From: Bacillus sp. (in: firmicutes)
GTDB lineage: Bacteria > Bacillota > Bacilli > Bacillales > Bacillaceae_J
Direction of reading: 5' to 3'
DNA length: 40,597 nucleotides
Assembly (NCBI GenBank): GCA_012842745.1
Contig: DUSF01000027.1
Coordinates: forward strand, 1 to 40,597
Both the position numbers and the translations under genes were made by a program. The notes below the pieces were generated by a model. That model ran no database searches and was not told where the DNA came from. It saw nothing but the letters and a program-made list of their open reading frames with translations. This document shows positions 9,785-17,464 of this stretch, in pieces; positions within the stretch are counted from its first letter, which is position 1; each line of letters starts with the position of its first letter.

Positions 9785-9818
9785 ATTATAAGAACGTGCG
9801 TTTGTTTTGTCGACAAAA
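9785..9818 (-). promoter_or_regulatory. Promoter of immA-int with a palindrome on the -35
   Basis: Read leftward: TCGACA (-35, 9808-9813), 17-bp spacer, TATAAT (-10, 9785-9790). The -35 lies inside the perfect palindrome TTTTGTCGACAAAA (9805-9818), a likely operator. This gives immA-int its own sigma-A-type promoter. Confidence 0.6.
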
Positions 9819-9845
9819 AAATAACCCTTTTCAACGAAAAGTGCA

Positions 9846-10235
9846 TTAAAAAGGCTCTTCAAAAAAATTAACTGTTTCAGCGTTTGGATTTTCTGACGTT
9901 GCCACAGTTGCTCTTGCATACGTTCCTTTGTTTGTCAACAGCTGTATTTGTATACCATAAACATTTTCATTATTAAAATTAAATTGTTGATTATTTGTAT
10001 AAACTTTTTGAGATAACAATGATCCTTTTGCTCCATATGTTCTTAAGACGAAAGAACCGTCCGATTGAACGTTAAATGTCAACCATCTGTGCTTATCTTT
10101 TATCCCTGCTTGGATTACTGGTGTCTTTTTATTTTTCGCGTCAGCTCCGAAATATCCATAGTCAAAGTCTTCTGCAAAAGCACTTATTGGAGTTAATGAG
10201 ATTAATAGAGCAAGAGCAATTATAAGTTTTTTCAA
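9846..10235 (-). CDS. Small secreted protein of unknown function
   Basis: About 129 aa, starting at TTG 10235 with GGGGTGA five bases upstream; a GTG three codons earlier is the alternative. A clear signal peptide (KKLIIALALLISLTPISAFA) is followed by a mature domain of about 109 residues, rich in aromatic and Asn residues with alternating beta-like patterns (RWLTFNVQSDGSFVLRTYG). No cysteines and no lipobox are present. It has its own promoter (10265-10293) and sits between the repressor unit and immA, the position of a lysogenic-conversion gene. No family recognised. Confidence 0.75.
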   Translation of the reverse strand: MKKLIIALALLISLTPISAFAEDFDYGYFGADAKNKKTPVIQAGIKDKHRWLTFNVQSDGSFVLRTYGAKGSLLSQKVYTNNQQFNFNNENVYGIQIQLLTNKGTYARATVATSENPNAETVNFFEEPF

Positions 10236-10264
10236 TTTTATCACCCCAGGTAATAGTTTTCTTT

Positions 10265-10293
10265 ATAGTAAACTATTATCCTAAATTTTACAA
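10265..10293 (-). promoter_or_regulatory. Promoter of the secreted-protein gene
   Basis: Read leftward: TTGTAA (10288-10293), 17-bp spacer, TACTAT (10265-10270), with the ribosome binding site about 20 nt on. The upstream terminator isolates it from the immR transcript. Confidence 0.5.
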
Positions 10294-10377
10294 ACTTATC
10301 TTCTTTGCTTTAGATATTATTCCCCATAATATTAACTTTTTAATCGCATTGAACTGTCTAATAAATTTGATTTAAAT

Positions 10378-10414
10378 AAAAAAAGTAACCACCCTGATTA
10401 ATATGGTGAGTTAC
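10378..10414 (-). terminator. Intrinsic terminator after the immR transcript
   Basis: On the minus strand GTAACTCACC (10414-10405) pairs, with one bulge, with GGTGGTTAC (10393-10385), followed by seven T's. It ends the immR plus 39-aa unit. The rest of 10415-10520 shows no gene. Confidence 0.75.
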
Positions 10415-10520
10415 AATTTAGACTAATTTCTTTATTTTTTCTTTACGCCATTTTCCAAATTTCTTATTTCGGAATTACTTATTTTATTTGTTCCCCAATT
10501 TTTACACTGTACTGCTTTTT

Positions 10521-10640
10521 TTAACCAAATTTTATATAAACGTTTGTATCCGGGATAATTTTAAATAACAAATACCAACTTCCAGCCAAAAATAATAATG
10601 ATACAATGCCAGCGATTGTATCCCTATCTCTTTTACTCAT
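10521..10640 (-). CDS. Small membrane protein downstream of immR (39 aa)
   Basis: ATG at 10640 is preceded by GGTGA at good spacing and encodes 39 aa: a charged N terminus (MSKRDRDT), one hydrophobic helix (IAGIVSLLFLAGSWYLLFKI), and a short polar tail. It begins 14 bp after the repressor gene and is followed by a terminator, so it is expressed with the repressor in the lysogen. A small membrane protein made in the lysogen could affect superinfection, but that is only a guess. Confidence 0.6.
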   Translation of the reverse strand: MSKRDRDTIAGIVSLLFLAGSWYLLFKIIPDTNVYIKFG

Positions 10641-10654
10641 TTTATTCACCATTA

Positions 10655-10984
10655 TTATTCTTTTCTTTGTTTTGCTTGCCATTTTACAAATTCAATGTGT
10701 TTTTTAATGTCTTCAATATCCTGTTCTGTTAATTCGTCCTTATTAAAAAAGAACAAGTTTGAGTTAGTCTTTTTTTCGTTTATCTGCTCATCCCCAGTAA
10801 TAAGATAGTCAATCGTTACGTTATATAGTTTTGCTAACTTTTGGAGGATATCATAATCCGGTTGTCTTTTGTCAGATTCGTATTGGGATAAGGTATTGTT
10901 TTTCACCCCGATCTTATCCGCAACGTCTTTTTGCTCCATTTCAATCTTCTCTCTAAGTTTTTTTAATCTATTTCCTAATGTCAT
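10655..10984 (-). CDS. immR: Xre-family repressor, ImmR-like
   Basis: A 109-aa protein with an N-terminal helix-turn-helix (about residues 5-60: LGNRLKKLREKIEMEQKDVA, KIGVKNNTLSQYESDKRQPD) and a C-terminal arm (DELTEQDIEDIKKHIEFVKW) like that of ImmR. ATG at 10984 has GGAGGGG six bases upstream; the frame is open five codons further without a site. It faces a divergent cro-like gene across a region with four operator-like repeats. It probably holds the element silent by binding them, and is the probable target of the ImmA-like protease. Confidence 0.88.
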   Translation of the reverse strand: MTLGNRLKKLREKIEMEQKDVADKIGVKNNTLSQYESDKRQPDYDILQKLAKLYNVTIDYLITGDEQINEKKTNSNLFFFNKDELTEQDIEDIKKHIEFVKWQAKQRKE

Positions 10985-11019
10985 TAAAATCCCCTCCATT
11001 AAGACTTATTTTACCTTTA

Positions 11020-11124
11020 TTTTCTCACTTTGAGAAAATAATTCACAAAGAGAGATTTAGACTATTGACATTCACAAGTTGTGAATTTAAAATAAAGTCA
11101 TAAGGTGATTCACAAAACGAGAAT
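11020..11124 (+). promoter_or_regulatory. Divergent control region with four operators and the rightward early promoter
   Basis: Four related dyads are visible: TTTTCTCACTTTGAGAAAA (11020-11038), ATTCACAAAGAGAGAT (11041-11056), the perfect palindrome ATTCACAAGTTGTGAAT (11070-11086) and ATTCACAAAACGAGAAT (11108-11124). The rightward promoter TTGACA (11065-11070), 17 bp, TAAAAT (11088-11093) has the third operator exactly filling its spacer. The leftward immR promoter probably uses the TAAAAT at about 11010 with the first operator over its -35, suggesting autoregulation. Confidence 0.75.
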
Positions 11125-11144
11125 CAAAAAAAGGAGGTGAAAAG

Positions 11145-11387
11145 ATGAAAAGATTAATCGGTAAAAACATCAAAAAATATCGAAATATTAAAGGCTTTAC
11201 TCAGGCTTTTGTTTCAAAAGAGTTGGGTTATAAATCATCATCAACAATTTGTGAAATTGAAAATGGAAAAAAAGGTGTAGATGCTGATAATGTGCCAAGA
11301 ATTGCAAAAATTCTTTGTGTTAATATCGAAAATTTATTTGATGATGAAGACGATAATCACATATTGAGAAAAGGCAATTCGTCATAA
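11145..11387 (+). CDS. Cro-like Xre-family regulator
   Basis: An 80-aa helix-turn-helix protein (GKNIKKYRNIKGFTQAFVSK, GYKSSSTICEIENGKKGVDA) with an acidic tail (LFDDEDDNH). It starts at ATG 11145 after AAAGGAGGTGAAAAG and is the first gene of the rightward early operon, directly after the operators. By position it would compete with the ImmR-like repressor, like Cro. A role in excision, as for xis at this place in ICEBs1, cannot be excluded. Confidence 0.85.
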   Translation: MKRLIGKNIKKYRNIKGFTQAFVSKELGYKSSSTICEIENGKKGVDADNVPRIAKILCVNIENLFDDEDDNHILRKGNSS

Positions 11388-11456
11388 GATGAAATAAAAA
11401 CACCCTGATTTATTACTAAATCATAACTATATATTGAAAGGAAGTGTCTAAGAAAA

Positions 11457-11723
11457 ATGAACTGCTACCACTACACAGTACTGAAAGATGAAAAAGTAAT
11501 TAAATCCGGCTATTTGCACGCTTCTAATGATGTAGTGCTTGAAAAACGTTTGTCAGATGAGATTTTACCGAAAGTTGGCTCTTGTACCCATATTTCATAT
11601 GAAAAGGCATTTTGCCAGAAATGCAATAGCAATCACGACGTTACTAATTTATATTTTAATGATCATGAACTAGTCCTTTGCCAAAGTTGCCGCGTTGATA
11701 TTTTTAAAAATCTTAAAACTTAA
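11457..11723 (+). CDS. Small zinc-ribbon-like protein
   Basis: An 88-aa protein with two CxxC-type pairs, CQKC (in AFCQKCNSNHD) and CQSC (in LVLCQSCRVD), which can bind one zinc ion. The N-terminal half is beta-rich. Not recognised further. It is the second gene of the early operon; the binding site GGAAGTG is 13 bases upstream, which is far, and no closer start is evident. Confidence 0.65.
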   Translation: MNCYHYTVLKDEKVIKSGYLHASNDVVLEKRLSDEILPKVGSCTHISYEKAFCQKCNSNHDVTNLYFNDHELVLCQSCRVDIFKNLKT

Positions 11724-11740
11724 AAAAGGAGCTATCTAAA

Positions 11741-12061
11741 TTGACTACTAAAGAAAATGTTATTCCGGCCCACTTAGCAAATGACCGCTACTGGAGAGGA
11801 ACTTTATATTTATTTCAAAATCATTACAGATTAAATCAATTTTTAACTACAAAATATTTTGATTTCAATGAAGAAACAATAAAAATGCAATCTTTAAAAC
11901 GTGCATTTGCTCCATTTTCAAACAGTGAAAAGATAATGTTGGATCTTGCACTACATTTGTTCAATGAAAGAAATAAATTTAATTTAAGTCAATTAGATTA
12001 TCTCGACAGTAATAATACTGCTCTTGCTTTAAAGGCAATATCCTTGAGATTTAACCAATAA
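11741..12061 (+). CDS. Hypothetical early protein (106 aa)
   Basis: TTG start at 11741 with GGAG eight bases upstream. The protein is soluble, alpha-helical and has no signal or membrane segment. The motif NDRYWRGTLYLFQNHYRLNQ and the C-terminal helices suggest a compact helical domain of the kind found in uncharacterised plasmid and phage proteins. No function can be assigned. It follows the zinc-ribbon gene by 17 bp. Confidence 0.65.
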   Translation: MTTKENVIPAHLANDRYWRGTLYLFQNHYRLNQFLTTKYFDFNEETIKMQSLKRAFAPFSNSEKIMLDLALHLFNERNKFNLSQLDYLDSNNTALALKAISLRFNQ

Positions 12062-12133
12062 TGATAGACTTCTAATTTACTAAAAAAATAGTGCATATAT
12101 TGCTCCAAATACAAAATGGGGGAGCTGATTGAA

Positions 12134-12277
12134 ATGTTACGTATTCAATTGGATAAGGAGCAGACTTTAAAATTTTTAAGCTGTTTTATCGAAGATGCCA
12201 GACGAATTGTGATTGAACGAAAGCAAGCTGCCCAGAAAAAAGCTGTTTCTAATCAAAAGGAGGGTACAGCAAGCTAG
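12134..12277 (+). CDS. Small basic helical protein (47 aa)
   Basis: ATG at 12134 with GGGGGAG nine bases upstream; an in-frame ATG at 12116 has no site. The product (MLRIQLDKEQTLKFLSCF..., ending in KEGTAS) is one long amphipathic helix rich in Lys, Arg and Gln. It is probably a real early gene, since it fills an otherwise empty gap in frame with a strong binding site. Function unknown. Confidence 0.55.
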   Translation: MLRIQLDKEQTLKFLSCFIEDARRIVIERKQAAQKKAVSNQKEGTAS

Positions 12278-12362
12278 GGGCCGTGGCTCCTTTTACGCTA
12301 GTTTGCAAAAAATGTTGTCGCTTATTTCATTTTAATCTAAATAAAAAATGGAGGTTGTCGAA

Positions 12363-12686
12363 ATGAAGAGAATTGAAAAAAATGTGACTAAAGTGCTAGG
12401 TGAAGATGTGGTAAATTATTTTCGCGAAATGGATGTTGCTATCAGCTGCATTGAAGAAATGAAGGATTCATTGCTTGATGGAGATTTGGAAGACGTGTTT
12501 CTTTGCGTAAAGGATTTACAAGAAGCTGTTCAATTGCTTCAGGTTATGTTTGTTAAAAAAGAACGGAGGGACAAGCTTATTGAAGTAGTGAATGATTTGA
12601 GAAGCAGGGGAATGAAAGTTGATTTTGTGAGCAGGCTGAAAAATGAAGAAGCAGCAAGTGCGGCAACACTTACTGCGACAAACTAA
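12363..12686 (+). CDS. Hypothetical helical protein (107 aa)
   Basis: ATG at 12363 follows GGAGGT at seven bases; the upstream ATG at 12348 has no site. The protein is all-helical and acidic in its first half (IEEMKDSLLDGDLEDV), then has a basic segment KKERRDKLIEVVNDLRSRGM. It sits 64 bp before the primase-helicase gene, where phages often keep replication accessory factors. No motif identifies it. Confidence 0.65.
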   Translation: MKRIEKNVTKVLGEDVVNYFREMDVAISCIEEMKDSLLDGDLEDVFLCVKDLQEAVQLLQVMFVKKERRDKLIEVVNDLRSRGMKVDFVSRLKNEEAASAATLTATN

Positions 12687-12750
12687 TAATAAATATTTCA
12701 TTAGGTCCATTATATCAAAATTCGAAAGTTTGTAAATGCGGGGTGAGGGT

Positions 12751-15111
12751 ATGCCAGAAGCAGCAATGATTGAAAGAGAAATAGACTATGGAAGTTTATT
12801 TCCATCAGCTGACACGATTAAGATTATTCGATTACTAGGATATTCCAAACAAAACAGTGAGCAAGATGCTCACAAAAAATATAACGCTGCCAAGCGCCCT
12901 TTTATGAAAGATTGGCAAAACTTTGAAAAGCCAGGGCTTAACGAAGGTGAAGCTGCTGAATGGTTAAACAAAAAGGGATGGACGGGCCTTGTCATTCCAA
13001 ATGGTTATGACGTTGTAGATATTGATGATGTTAATGAAGGGCGTTTTATATATAAAGCATTGTTGAGAGAAAAATTTAACTTCCATGCGATCAAAACTGT
13101 GCGTGGTTTTCAATTCTTTTTTAAATCGTCCAATATGATTACTGGACAAGATGCAGTGGTTCTTATGGCCTGTGGTTGTGTAGGTGATTATCGTCTTGCC
13201 GGAAGAGGGCAAGTTGTACTTCCTAGTATCAATACAAATGGGCGTGAATGGATTCATATTTCCGACTGTGAACTTGATGAAATGCCCATATATTTTAACA
13301 GATTAAAAAAACTTGACAAAGACGGTAGACCGTTTCCGATTCCGTGCCAAGAAGGGGTTGATGGTCGAAACAATGCATTATATAAACATGCATGTCGTTT
13401 AATTGAATTCGGCTATTCTCATGTTGATATATTAAAAATTTGCAATTTTACGAATCAAACCTTTTTCTTTCCACCATTAGAACCACGAGAATTTGAGCCG
13501 ACTTTAAAAAGTGCTTTAAAAAAACAACCAAGTGGAACGAATTACAGTTTTTCAGGTGGTGGGGCTTCTCCAGAAGTTGCATCTCCACCTTTGGTTGACA
13601 AACCAAACTTCAATTTAACTGAAATGGGGAACGCGGAAAGGCTTGTTCATCGAAATGGTGATGACTTGCGATATTGCGTTGAATTTGAAGAATGGATGAT
13701 CTGGAATGGCAGCACATGGATTGAAGATAAGAAAAAACAGATTGAACGTATAGCAATCAAGACTTTTCGTGAAATGTATATAGAAGCATCAAAAGAGAGA
13801 AATGAGGATACAAGAAAAAACTTAGTCAAATGGGCGCAATCGAGTGAACGTTCATCAGTTTTTTTAAACTCTATCGACAGGGCAAAAGCTATTCTGCCTA
13901 TTTCACAAGATGAGCTAAACACAAATAAATATTTATTAAATTGTTCGAATGGTGTCGTTGATTTACGGACAGGAGAACTAATACCACACGATCGTACATA
14001 CTTCATGAGCAAAAACACACATATACACTACGATCCACAAGCATCATGTCCAACATGGAATTCATTCCTTGAAAGCGTCATGAAAGATGAAGAAGGTAAC
14101 GTAAAAGATGAATTGATTAAATTTTTACAAAAAGCAATTGGGTACACACTTTCTGGAGATATAAGTGAACAAGTTGTTTTCTTCTTGTGGGGAACAGGAA
14201 GAAATGGAAAATCAACTTTCATTAATATAATTAAAGAGCTCCTTGGTGACTATGGTAAGCAAACAAATTCTGACACGTTTACGAGCAAAGGAAATGAAGG
14301 AGGCGGAATTAATAACGATATTGCTAGATTAGTAGGATCTAGGTTTGTTTCTGCTGTTGAGAGTGAGGACGGGCAAAAGCTTTCTGAATCGCTGATAAAG
14401 CAGCTCACAGGCGGTGAGCCGATTATGGCTCGTTTTTTACGAAAAGAGTTTTTTGAGTTTACACCTGAGTTTAAGATTTTTTTTACGACGAATTACAAAC
14501 CCATCGTAAAGGGAGATGATGAAGGGATTTGGAGGAGGATTAGGCTAATTCCCTTCACTGTGACGATTCCAAAAGAAGAAGTGGACAAGCATCTTCCTGA
14601 AAAACTACAATCTGAACTTCCCGGAATTTTTCGATGGGCGGTTGAAGGCTTCCTGAAATGGCAAGCAGAAGGTCTTGGAGAGCCAGATGAAGTAAAGAAC
14701 GCTACGGATGAATATAAGGACGAAATGGACTTATTGTCTAATTTTCTTGATGAATGCTGTGTAATTCTTCCACAAGCTAAAGTTCAAGTGAAAGATTTAC
14801 ATAAACGTTATTTAGAATGGGCTGAGGAAAATAGCGAATATCCGCTAAAGTTACGTTCTTTTTCGTCAAGATTAGCGATGAGGGGCTTTTCTAAACGTAA
14901 AAGCACCGGGAACAGGAGTTTCTTTTTTGGTATCGGTATTATTGAATTATATAAAGATGAGTTACCTAAAAGTTACCCAGTTACCCAAAGTTACCTAGAT
15001 TCAGGTATCCCCCCATATAATAAAAAATTTGGGACGTTGGGGGAAAATGAGCAACTTAGGGTAACTTTTAATCAAAAAGTAACTTCCAATGTAATTGAGG
15101 AGGAGATTTAG
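12751..15111 (+). CDS. Prim-pol / D5-type primase-helicase (phage/plasmid primase, P4 family)
   Basis: A 786-aa replication protein. Residues about 40-190 are an archaeo-eukaryotic primase-polymerase domain with the acidic motif VDIDD (Asp90, Asp92, Asp93) and RLAGRGQVVLPS. The middle holds a primase C-terminal/D5-N region, and residues about 475-640 the superfamily 3 helicase: Walker A GTGRNGKST (from about 481), the FVSAVESEDGQKL segment, FKIFFTTNYKP and the arginine finger WRRIRLIPF. ATG 12751 follows GGGGTGAGGG; the earlier ATG at 12736 is less likely. It would prime and unwind DNA at the element's origin. The gene type is common in satellites and tailed phages, not in filamentous phages, which normally use a rolling-circle initiator. 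Confidence 0.92.
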   Translation: MPEAAMIEREIDYGSLFPSADTIKIIRLLGYSKQNSEQDAHKKYNAAKRPFMKDWQNFEKPGLNEGEAAEWLNKKGWTGLVIPNGYDVVDIDDVNEGRFIYKALLREKFNFHAIKTVRGFQFFFKSSNMITGQDAVVLMACGCVGDYRLAGRGQVVLPSINTNGREWIHISDCELDEMPIYFNRLKKLDKDGRPFPIPCQEGVDGRNNALYKHACRLIEFGYSHVDILKICNFTNQTFFFPPLEPREFEPTLKSALKKQPSGTNYSFSGGGASPEVASPPLVDKPNFNLTEMGNAERLVHRNGDDLRYCVEFEEWMIWNGSTWIEDKKKQIERIAIKTFREMYIEASKERNEDTRKNLVKWAQSSERSSVFLNSIDRAKAILPISQDELNTNKYLLNCSNGVVDLRTGELIPHDRTYFMSKNTHIHYDPQASCPTWNSFLESVMKDEEGNVKDELIKFLQKAIGYTLSGDISEQVVFFLWGTGRNGKSTFINIIKELLGDYGKQTNSDTFTSKGNEGGGINNDIARLVGSRFVSAVESEDGQKLSESLIKQLTGGEPIMARFLRKEFFEFTPEFKIFFTTNYKPIVKGDDEGIWRRIRLIPFTVTIPKEEVDKHLPEKLQSELPGIFRWAVEGFLKWQAEGLGEPDEVKNATDEYKDEMDLLSNFLDECCVILPQAKVQVKDLHKRYLEWAEENSEYPLKLRSFSSRLAMRGFSKRKSTGNRSFFFGIGIIELYKDELPKSYPVTQSYLDSGIPPYNKKFGTLGENEQLRVTFNQKVTSNVIEEEI

Positions 15112-15112
15112 T

Positions 15113-15532
15113 ATGTTAAATCAACTTCTAAAAGAAATGTATAACAAAAATATACAAATTGAGGTAAAAGAAAAGAATACATTAAATCTTATATATGAAC
15201 AAGGTGTTTTAACACCAGAACTCAAGCAATTTATTAAAAAAAATAAACAACAATTGATTAAAAGACTAAAAGAGAATGATGCAGCACAAAAAAAAGGATT
15301 TCTAGTTTACGAGTTTGGTATGTTATACGAATATCGTTATGGCTTGGGGGCCTTTCTCTTTATCGAAAGAAATCCAGAAGGATCTACAACGTCCTGGAGA
15401 GCAAATTATGGAACTGGTGATAGTAAACCTTATAAGATTAAGTTTTTACGTCGTGATGTTGACTTTGAGGATGCTTACCGAGAGGCTGCTAATTTTGTAG
15501 ATTGGCTGAAAAAGAAAAGGAGGGCTGGGTAG
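15113..15532 (+). CDS. Protein with TubC-like N-terminal docking domain
   Basis: A 139-aa protein starting at ATG 15113 after GGAGGAGA. Residues 1-55 (LLKEMYNKNIQIEVKEKN, GVLTPELKQFIKKNKQQLI) match the TubC N-terminal docking fold known from polyketide assembly lines and from small phage/plasmid proteins beside primases. The remainder is beta-rich (FLVYEFGMLYEYRYGLGAF) and of unknown role. It lies 1 bp after the primase-helicase stop, so it is likely a partner or loader of that protein, which is an inference. Confidence 0.7.
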   Translation: MLNQLLKEMYNKNIQIEVKEKNTLNLIYEQGVLTPELKQFIKKNKQQLIKRLKENDAAQKKGFLVYEFGMLYEYRYGLGAFLFIERNPEGSTTSWRANYGTGDSKPYKIKFLRRDVDFEDAYREAANFVDWLKKKRRAG

Positions 15533-15625
15533 GTGTATTATTTGTTGGCATCGATATTTATCGCTTTGATTTTGCGCCTTGTTTTTGTTTTAGGTGAGTC
15601 ATTAGAAAATGAAAAGGGTGAATGA
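15533..15625 (+). CDS. Small membrane protein (30 aa)
   Basis: GTG at 15533 with GGAGGG eight bases upstream, directly after the preceding stop. The peptide is a single hydrophobic helix (YYLLASIFIALILRLVFVLG) with an acidic tail ESLENEKGE. Its stop TGA overlaps the next ATG, showing tight coupling. Function unknown. Confidence 0.55.
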   Translation: MYYLLASIFIALILRLVFVLGESLENEKGE

Positions 15626-15768
15626 TGATGGAAACATTAGTTAATCATTTTATGAACGAATATGGAATCACCAGGGATGAAGCTGTTGAGCTTTTATATG
15701 AATCTCTATCAGACTTTGAAGTGATGAAATCAATATTGAAAGCAGCATATTTAAAAAATGCTAGTTAA
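15625..15768 (+). CDS. Hypothetical protein (47 aa)
   Basis: ATG at 15625 overlaps the preceding stop (ATGA) and has AAAGGGTG upstream. The product (METLVNHFMNEYGITRDEAVELLYESLSDF...) looks like a small helical bundle of the UBA/CUE type. No function can be assigned. Confidence 0.55.
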   Translation: MMETLVNHFMNEYGITRDEAVELLYESLSDFEVMKSILKAAYLKNAS

Positions 15769-15805
15769 ACATTTGATAAAAATTGCGAAGCAAGGAGCGA
15801 TGAAA

Positions 15806-16261
15806 ATGAAAGTAGAAACAAGGGAAATTATTAAAACGGTGTATATAGCTGATGATGGAACAGAGTTTGATAACGAGGATAATTGCATTTGCCATGAAAT
15901 GGAACTGGGGCAAGAAAGCCTCGAAAAAAGGGTTGAAACAGAATTAGGAATTAAAACAAAGGCAGATTTTCCATCCATGCTTAATCTTAGGCATAAACAT
16001 GAATACAAACTGTTTTTAATTAAAAATGAACAAGATTTAGACTTGTTCGTAAAAACATATGAGTATTGGTTTACAAGGTTAGAAACTTATTGGGAAGTAA
16101 ATAAAGAAACATTTGTTTATCCAGAGGTGCTTTGCATATTAGATTTTCCAACAGGTGGTGACGAACACAGACTGTATAGAATGTCACATTTATGCAATCA
16201 ATTCAACGCATTTGTAAGTGAAATTTCGATAAAGGCAGAAGATATATTGAAAGAAGTGTAG
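15806..16261 (+). CDS. Hypothetical phage protein (151-153 aa)
   Basis: ATG 15806 has AAGGAG eight bases upstream; an ATG two codons earlier is also possible. The N-terminal 35 residues (VETREIIKTVYIADDGTEFD, DNCICHE) form a short beta unit often seen at the start of small phage proteins. The rest is mixed alpha/beta with many aromatic residues. No signal or membrane helix. It belongs to the early accessory block. Confidence 0.65.
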   Translation: MKVETREIIKTVYIADDGTEFDNEDNCICHEMELGQESLEKRVETELGIKTKADFPSMLNLRHKHEYKLFLIKNEQDLDLFVKTYEYWFTRLETYWEVNKETFVYPEVLCILDFPTGGDEHRLYRMSHLCNQFNAFVSEISIKAEDILKEV

Positions 16262-16301
16262 TTCGCCTTTCGAAACTTTCATCTGGGAAATGGTGAAAAA
16301 T

Positions 16302-16493
16302 ATGTCAAAAGTAATTTTAACAAAAGAACAAGCGGAATCATTAGAAAGTGAAGTTGCTTACCGTAGTAAAGAGATGATAGTCAGGCTTCACACTTTAGGG
16401 CCGAACGGCTGGAAAGGTGAAGCTTGTGGACTTAACGGATTGCCGTTAGAAGTATTAATTAAAGCATTAACACACGGTTATGAAGTTAGTTAA
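16302..16493 (+). CDS. DUF1642-like small phage protein (63 aa)
   Basis: ATG 16302 follows GGTGAAAAAT. The product (MSKVILTKEQAESLESEV..., then LIKALTHGYEVS) resembles small phage proteins annotated as DUF1642-like, which end in a short helix and a GYEV-type strand. The resemblance is by eye and the function of that family is unknown. Its stop overlaps the frame upstream of the next gene. Confidence 0.6.
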   Translation: MSKVILTKEQAESLESEVAYRSKEMIVRLHTLGPNGWKGEACGLNGLPLEVLIKALTHGYEVS

Positions 16494-16527
16494 AGATCCA
16501 AACTGTAAAGTAAAAGGAGAGGTAAAT

Positions 16528-17271
16528 ATGAACTTAGAAAACAGTATTAAAGATGTCATTACTAAAAAGTTAGAAGAAGGATTCGTTGAGAAGCTAATTG
16601 CAGAGCAATTAGAAAATGGTGTGAAAAATGCACTTAAAGATTTGCTTGGTACTTATGGTGACGTAACAAAGGTAATTGAAAAGCAAGTTAAATCTGTGAT
16701 GATTCCTTATCTCGAAAGCTATGATTATAGCCGATACATCACAAAATTAGATTCTGTATTAGTTGACGTATTAAAAAGTTCAGCATTGGAAAATAAAAAA
16801 CTTCTTGATAACTTCAAAAAATTGATGATTCCAGAGGAAGACAAAGACATAAAAGTGACAGAACTATTTGAACGTTGGAAGAAATATGTTGCAAAATATG
16901 TAGAAACGAATGGTCTTGAAGTTTGTTATAACGATGAGCCAACTTACGAAAACGTAGAAGTAAGAATGGAAATCGACTATAACAACGAAAGATCATGGAG
17001 CGAAATTGAACGAGCAGTATTGGTATTTGAGTGTGACCATGATGAAGATATGAATTTTGAAATTAATATTCATCGATGGAAAAAAATCAAAAAAGAAAAA
17101 TGGATAATTGATTATGATTCTATTCATGACTTAAATTCATTAAGAAATTTAGGTGAATTTGAAATTCTGTTGATGAAATTAAAGCAAAATTACACAAGTC
17201 TTATTATTGATTCTGATTATGAAACGGACGAAGTGAAGCCTAAAAATAAGCCTGAGCCTACATGGGAATAG
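16528..17271 (+). CDS. Hypothetical phage protein (247 aa)
   Basis: ATG 16528 follows AAAGGAGAGG. Residues 1-110 are helical (SIKDVITKKLEEGFVEKLIA, KDLLGTYGDVTKVIEKQVKS), 120-240 mixed alpha/beta and strongly acidic (DYETDEVKPKNKPEPTWE at the end). No catalytic motif or membrane segment was recognised. It lies in the run of small early genes with short intergenic gaps. Confidence 0.65.
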   Translation: MNLENSIKDVITKKLEEGFVEKLIAEQLENGVKNALKDLLGTYGDVTKVIEKQVKSVMIPYLESYDYSRYITKLDSVLVDVLKSSALENKKLLDNFKKLMIPEEDKDIKVTELFERWKKYVAKYVETNGLEVCYNDEPTYENVEVRMEIDYNNERSWSEIERAVLVFECDHDEDMNFEINIHRWKKIKKEKWIIDYDSIHDLNSLRNLGEFEILLMKLKQNYTSLIIDSDYETDEVKPKNKPEPTWE

Positions 17272-17301
17272 TGCGCACTTCGACCAGAAAGGATGTTAAT
17301 T

Positions 17302-17430
17302 ATGAAAACGGTATATATTGTCCAAGAAAAAGAAACAAAGGAAATTATTTTAGTAACAACAAAAAAAGGAAAAGCATTGTCTTATCTTGATGAAGGTCAT
17401 ACTGTGAGCGGTTTTGAACTAGAAGATTGA
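17302..17430 (+). CDS. Hypothetical protein (42 aa)
   Basis: ATG 17302 with AGAAAGGA upstream. The product (MKTVYIVQEKETKEIILVTT, then KKGKALSYLDEGHTVSGFEL) is predicted as a small beta-beta-alpha-beta unit, a common plan for tiny phage proteins. No assigned function. Confidence 0.55.
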   Translation: MKTVYIVQEKETKEIILVTTKKGKALSYLDEGHTVSGFELED

Positions 17431-17464
17431 TAAATGATATGTACTAAGAGAGAAGGTGAAATAG

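Noticed and set aside
12964-14222. Leftward open frames of 64-123 codons inside the primase-helicase gene
   Set aside because: They have no ribosome binding sites and lie opposite a well-conserved coding sequence.
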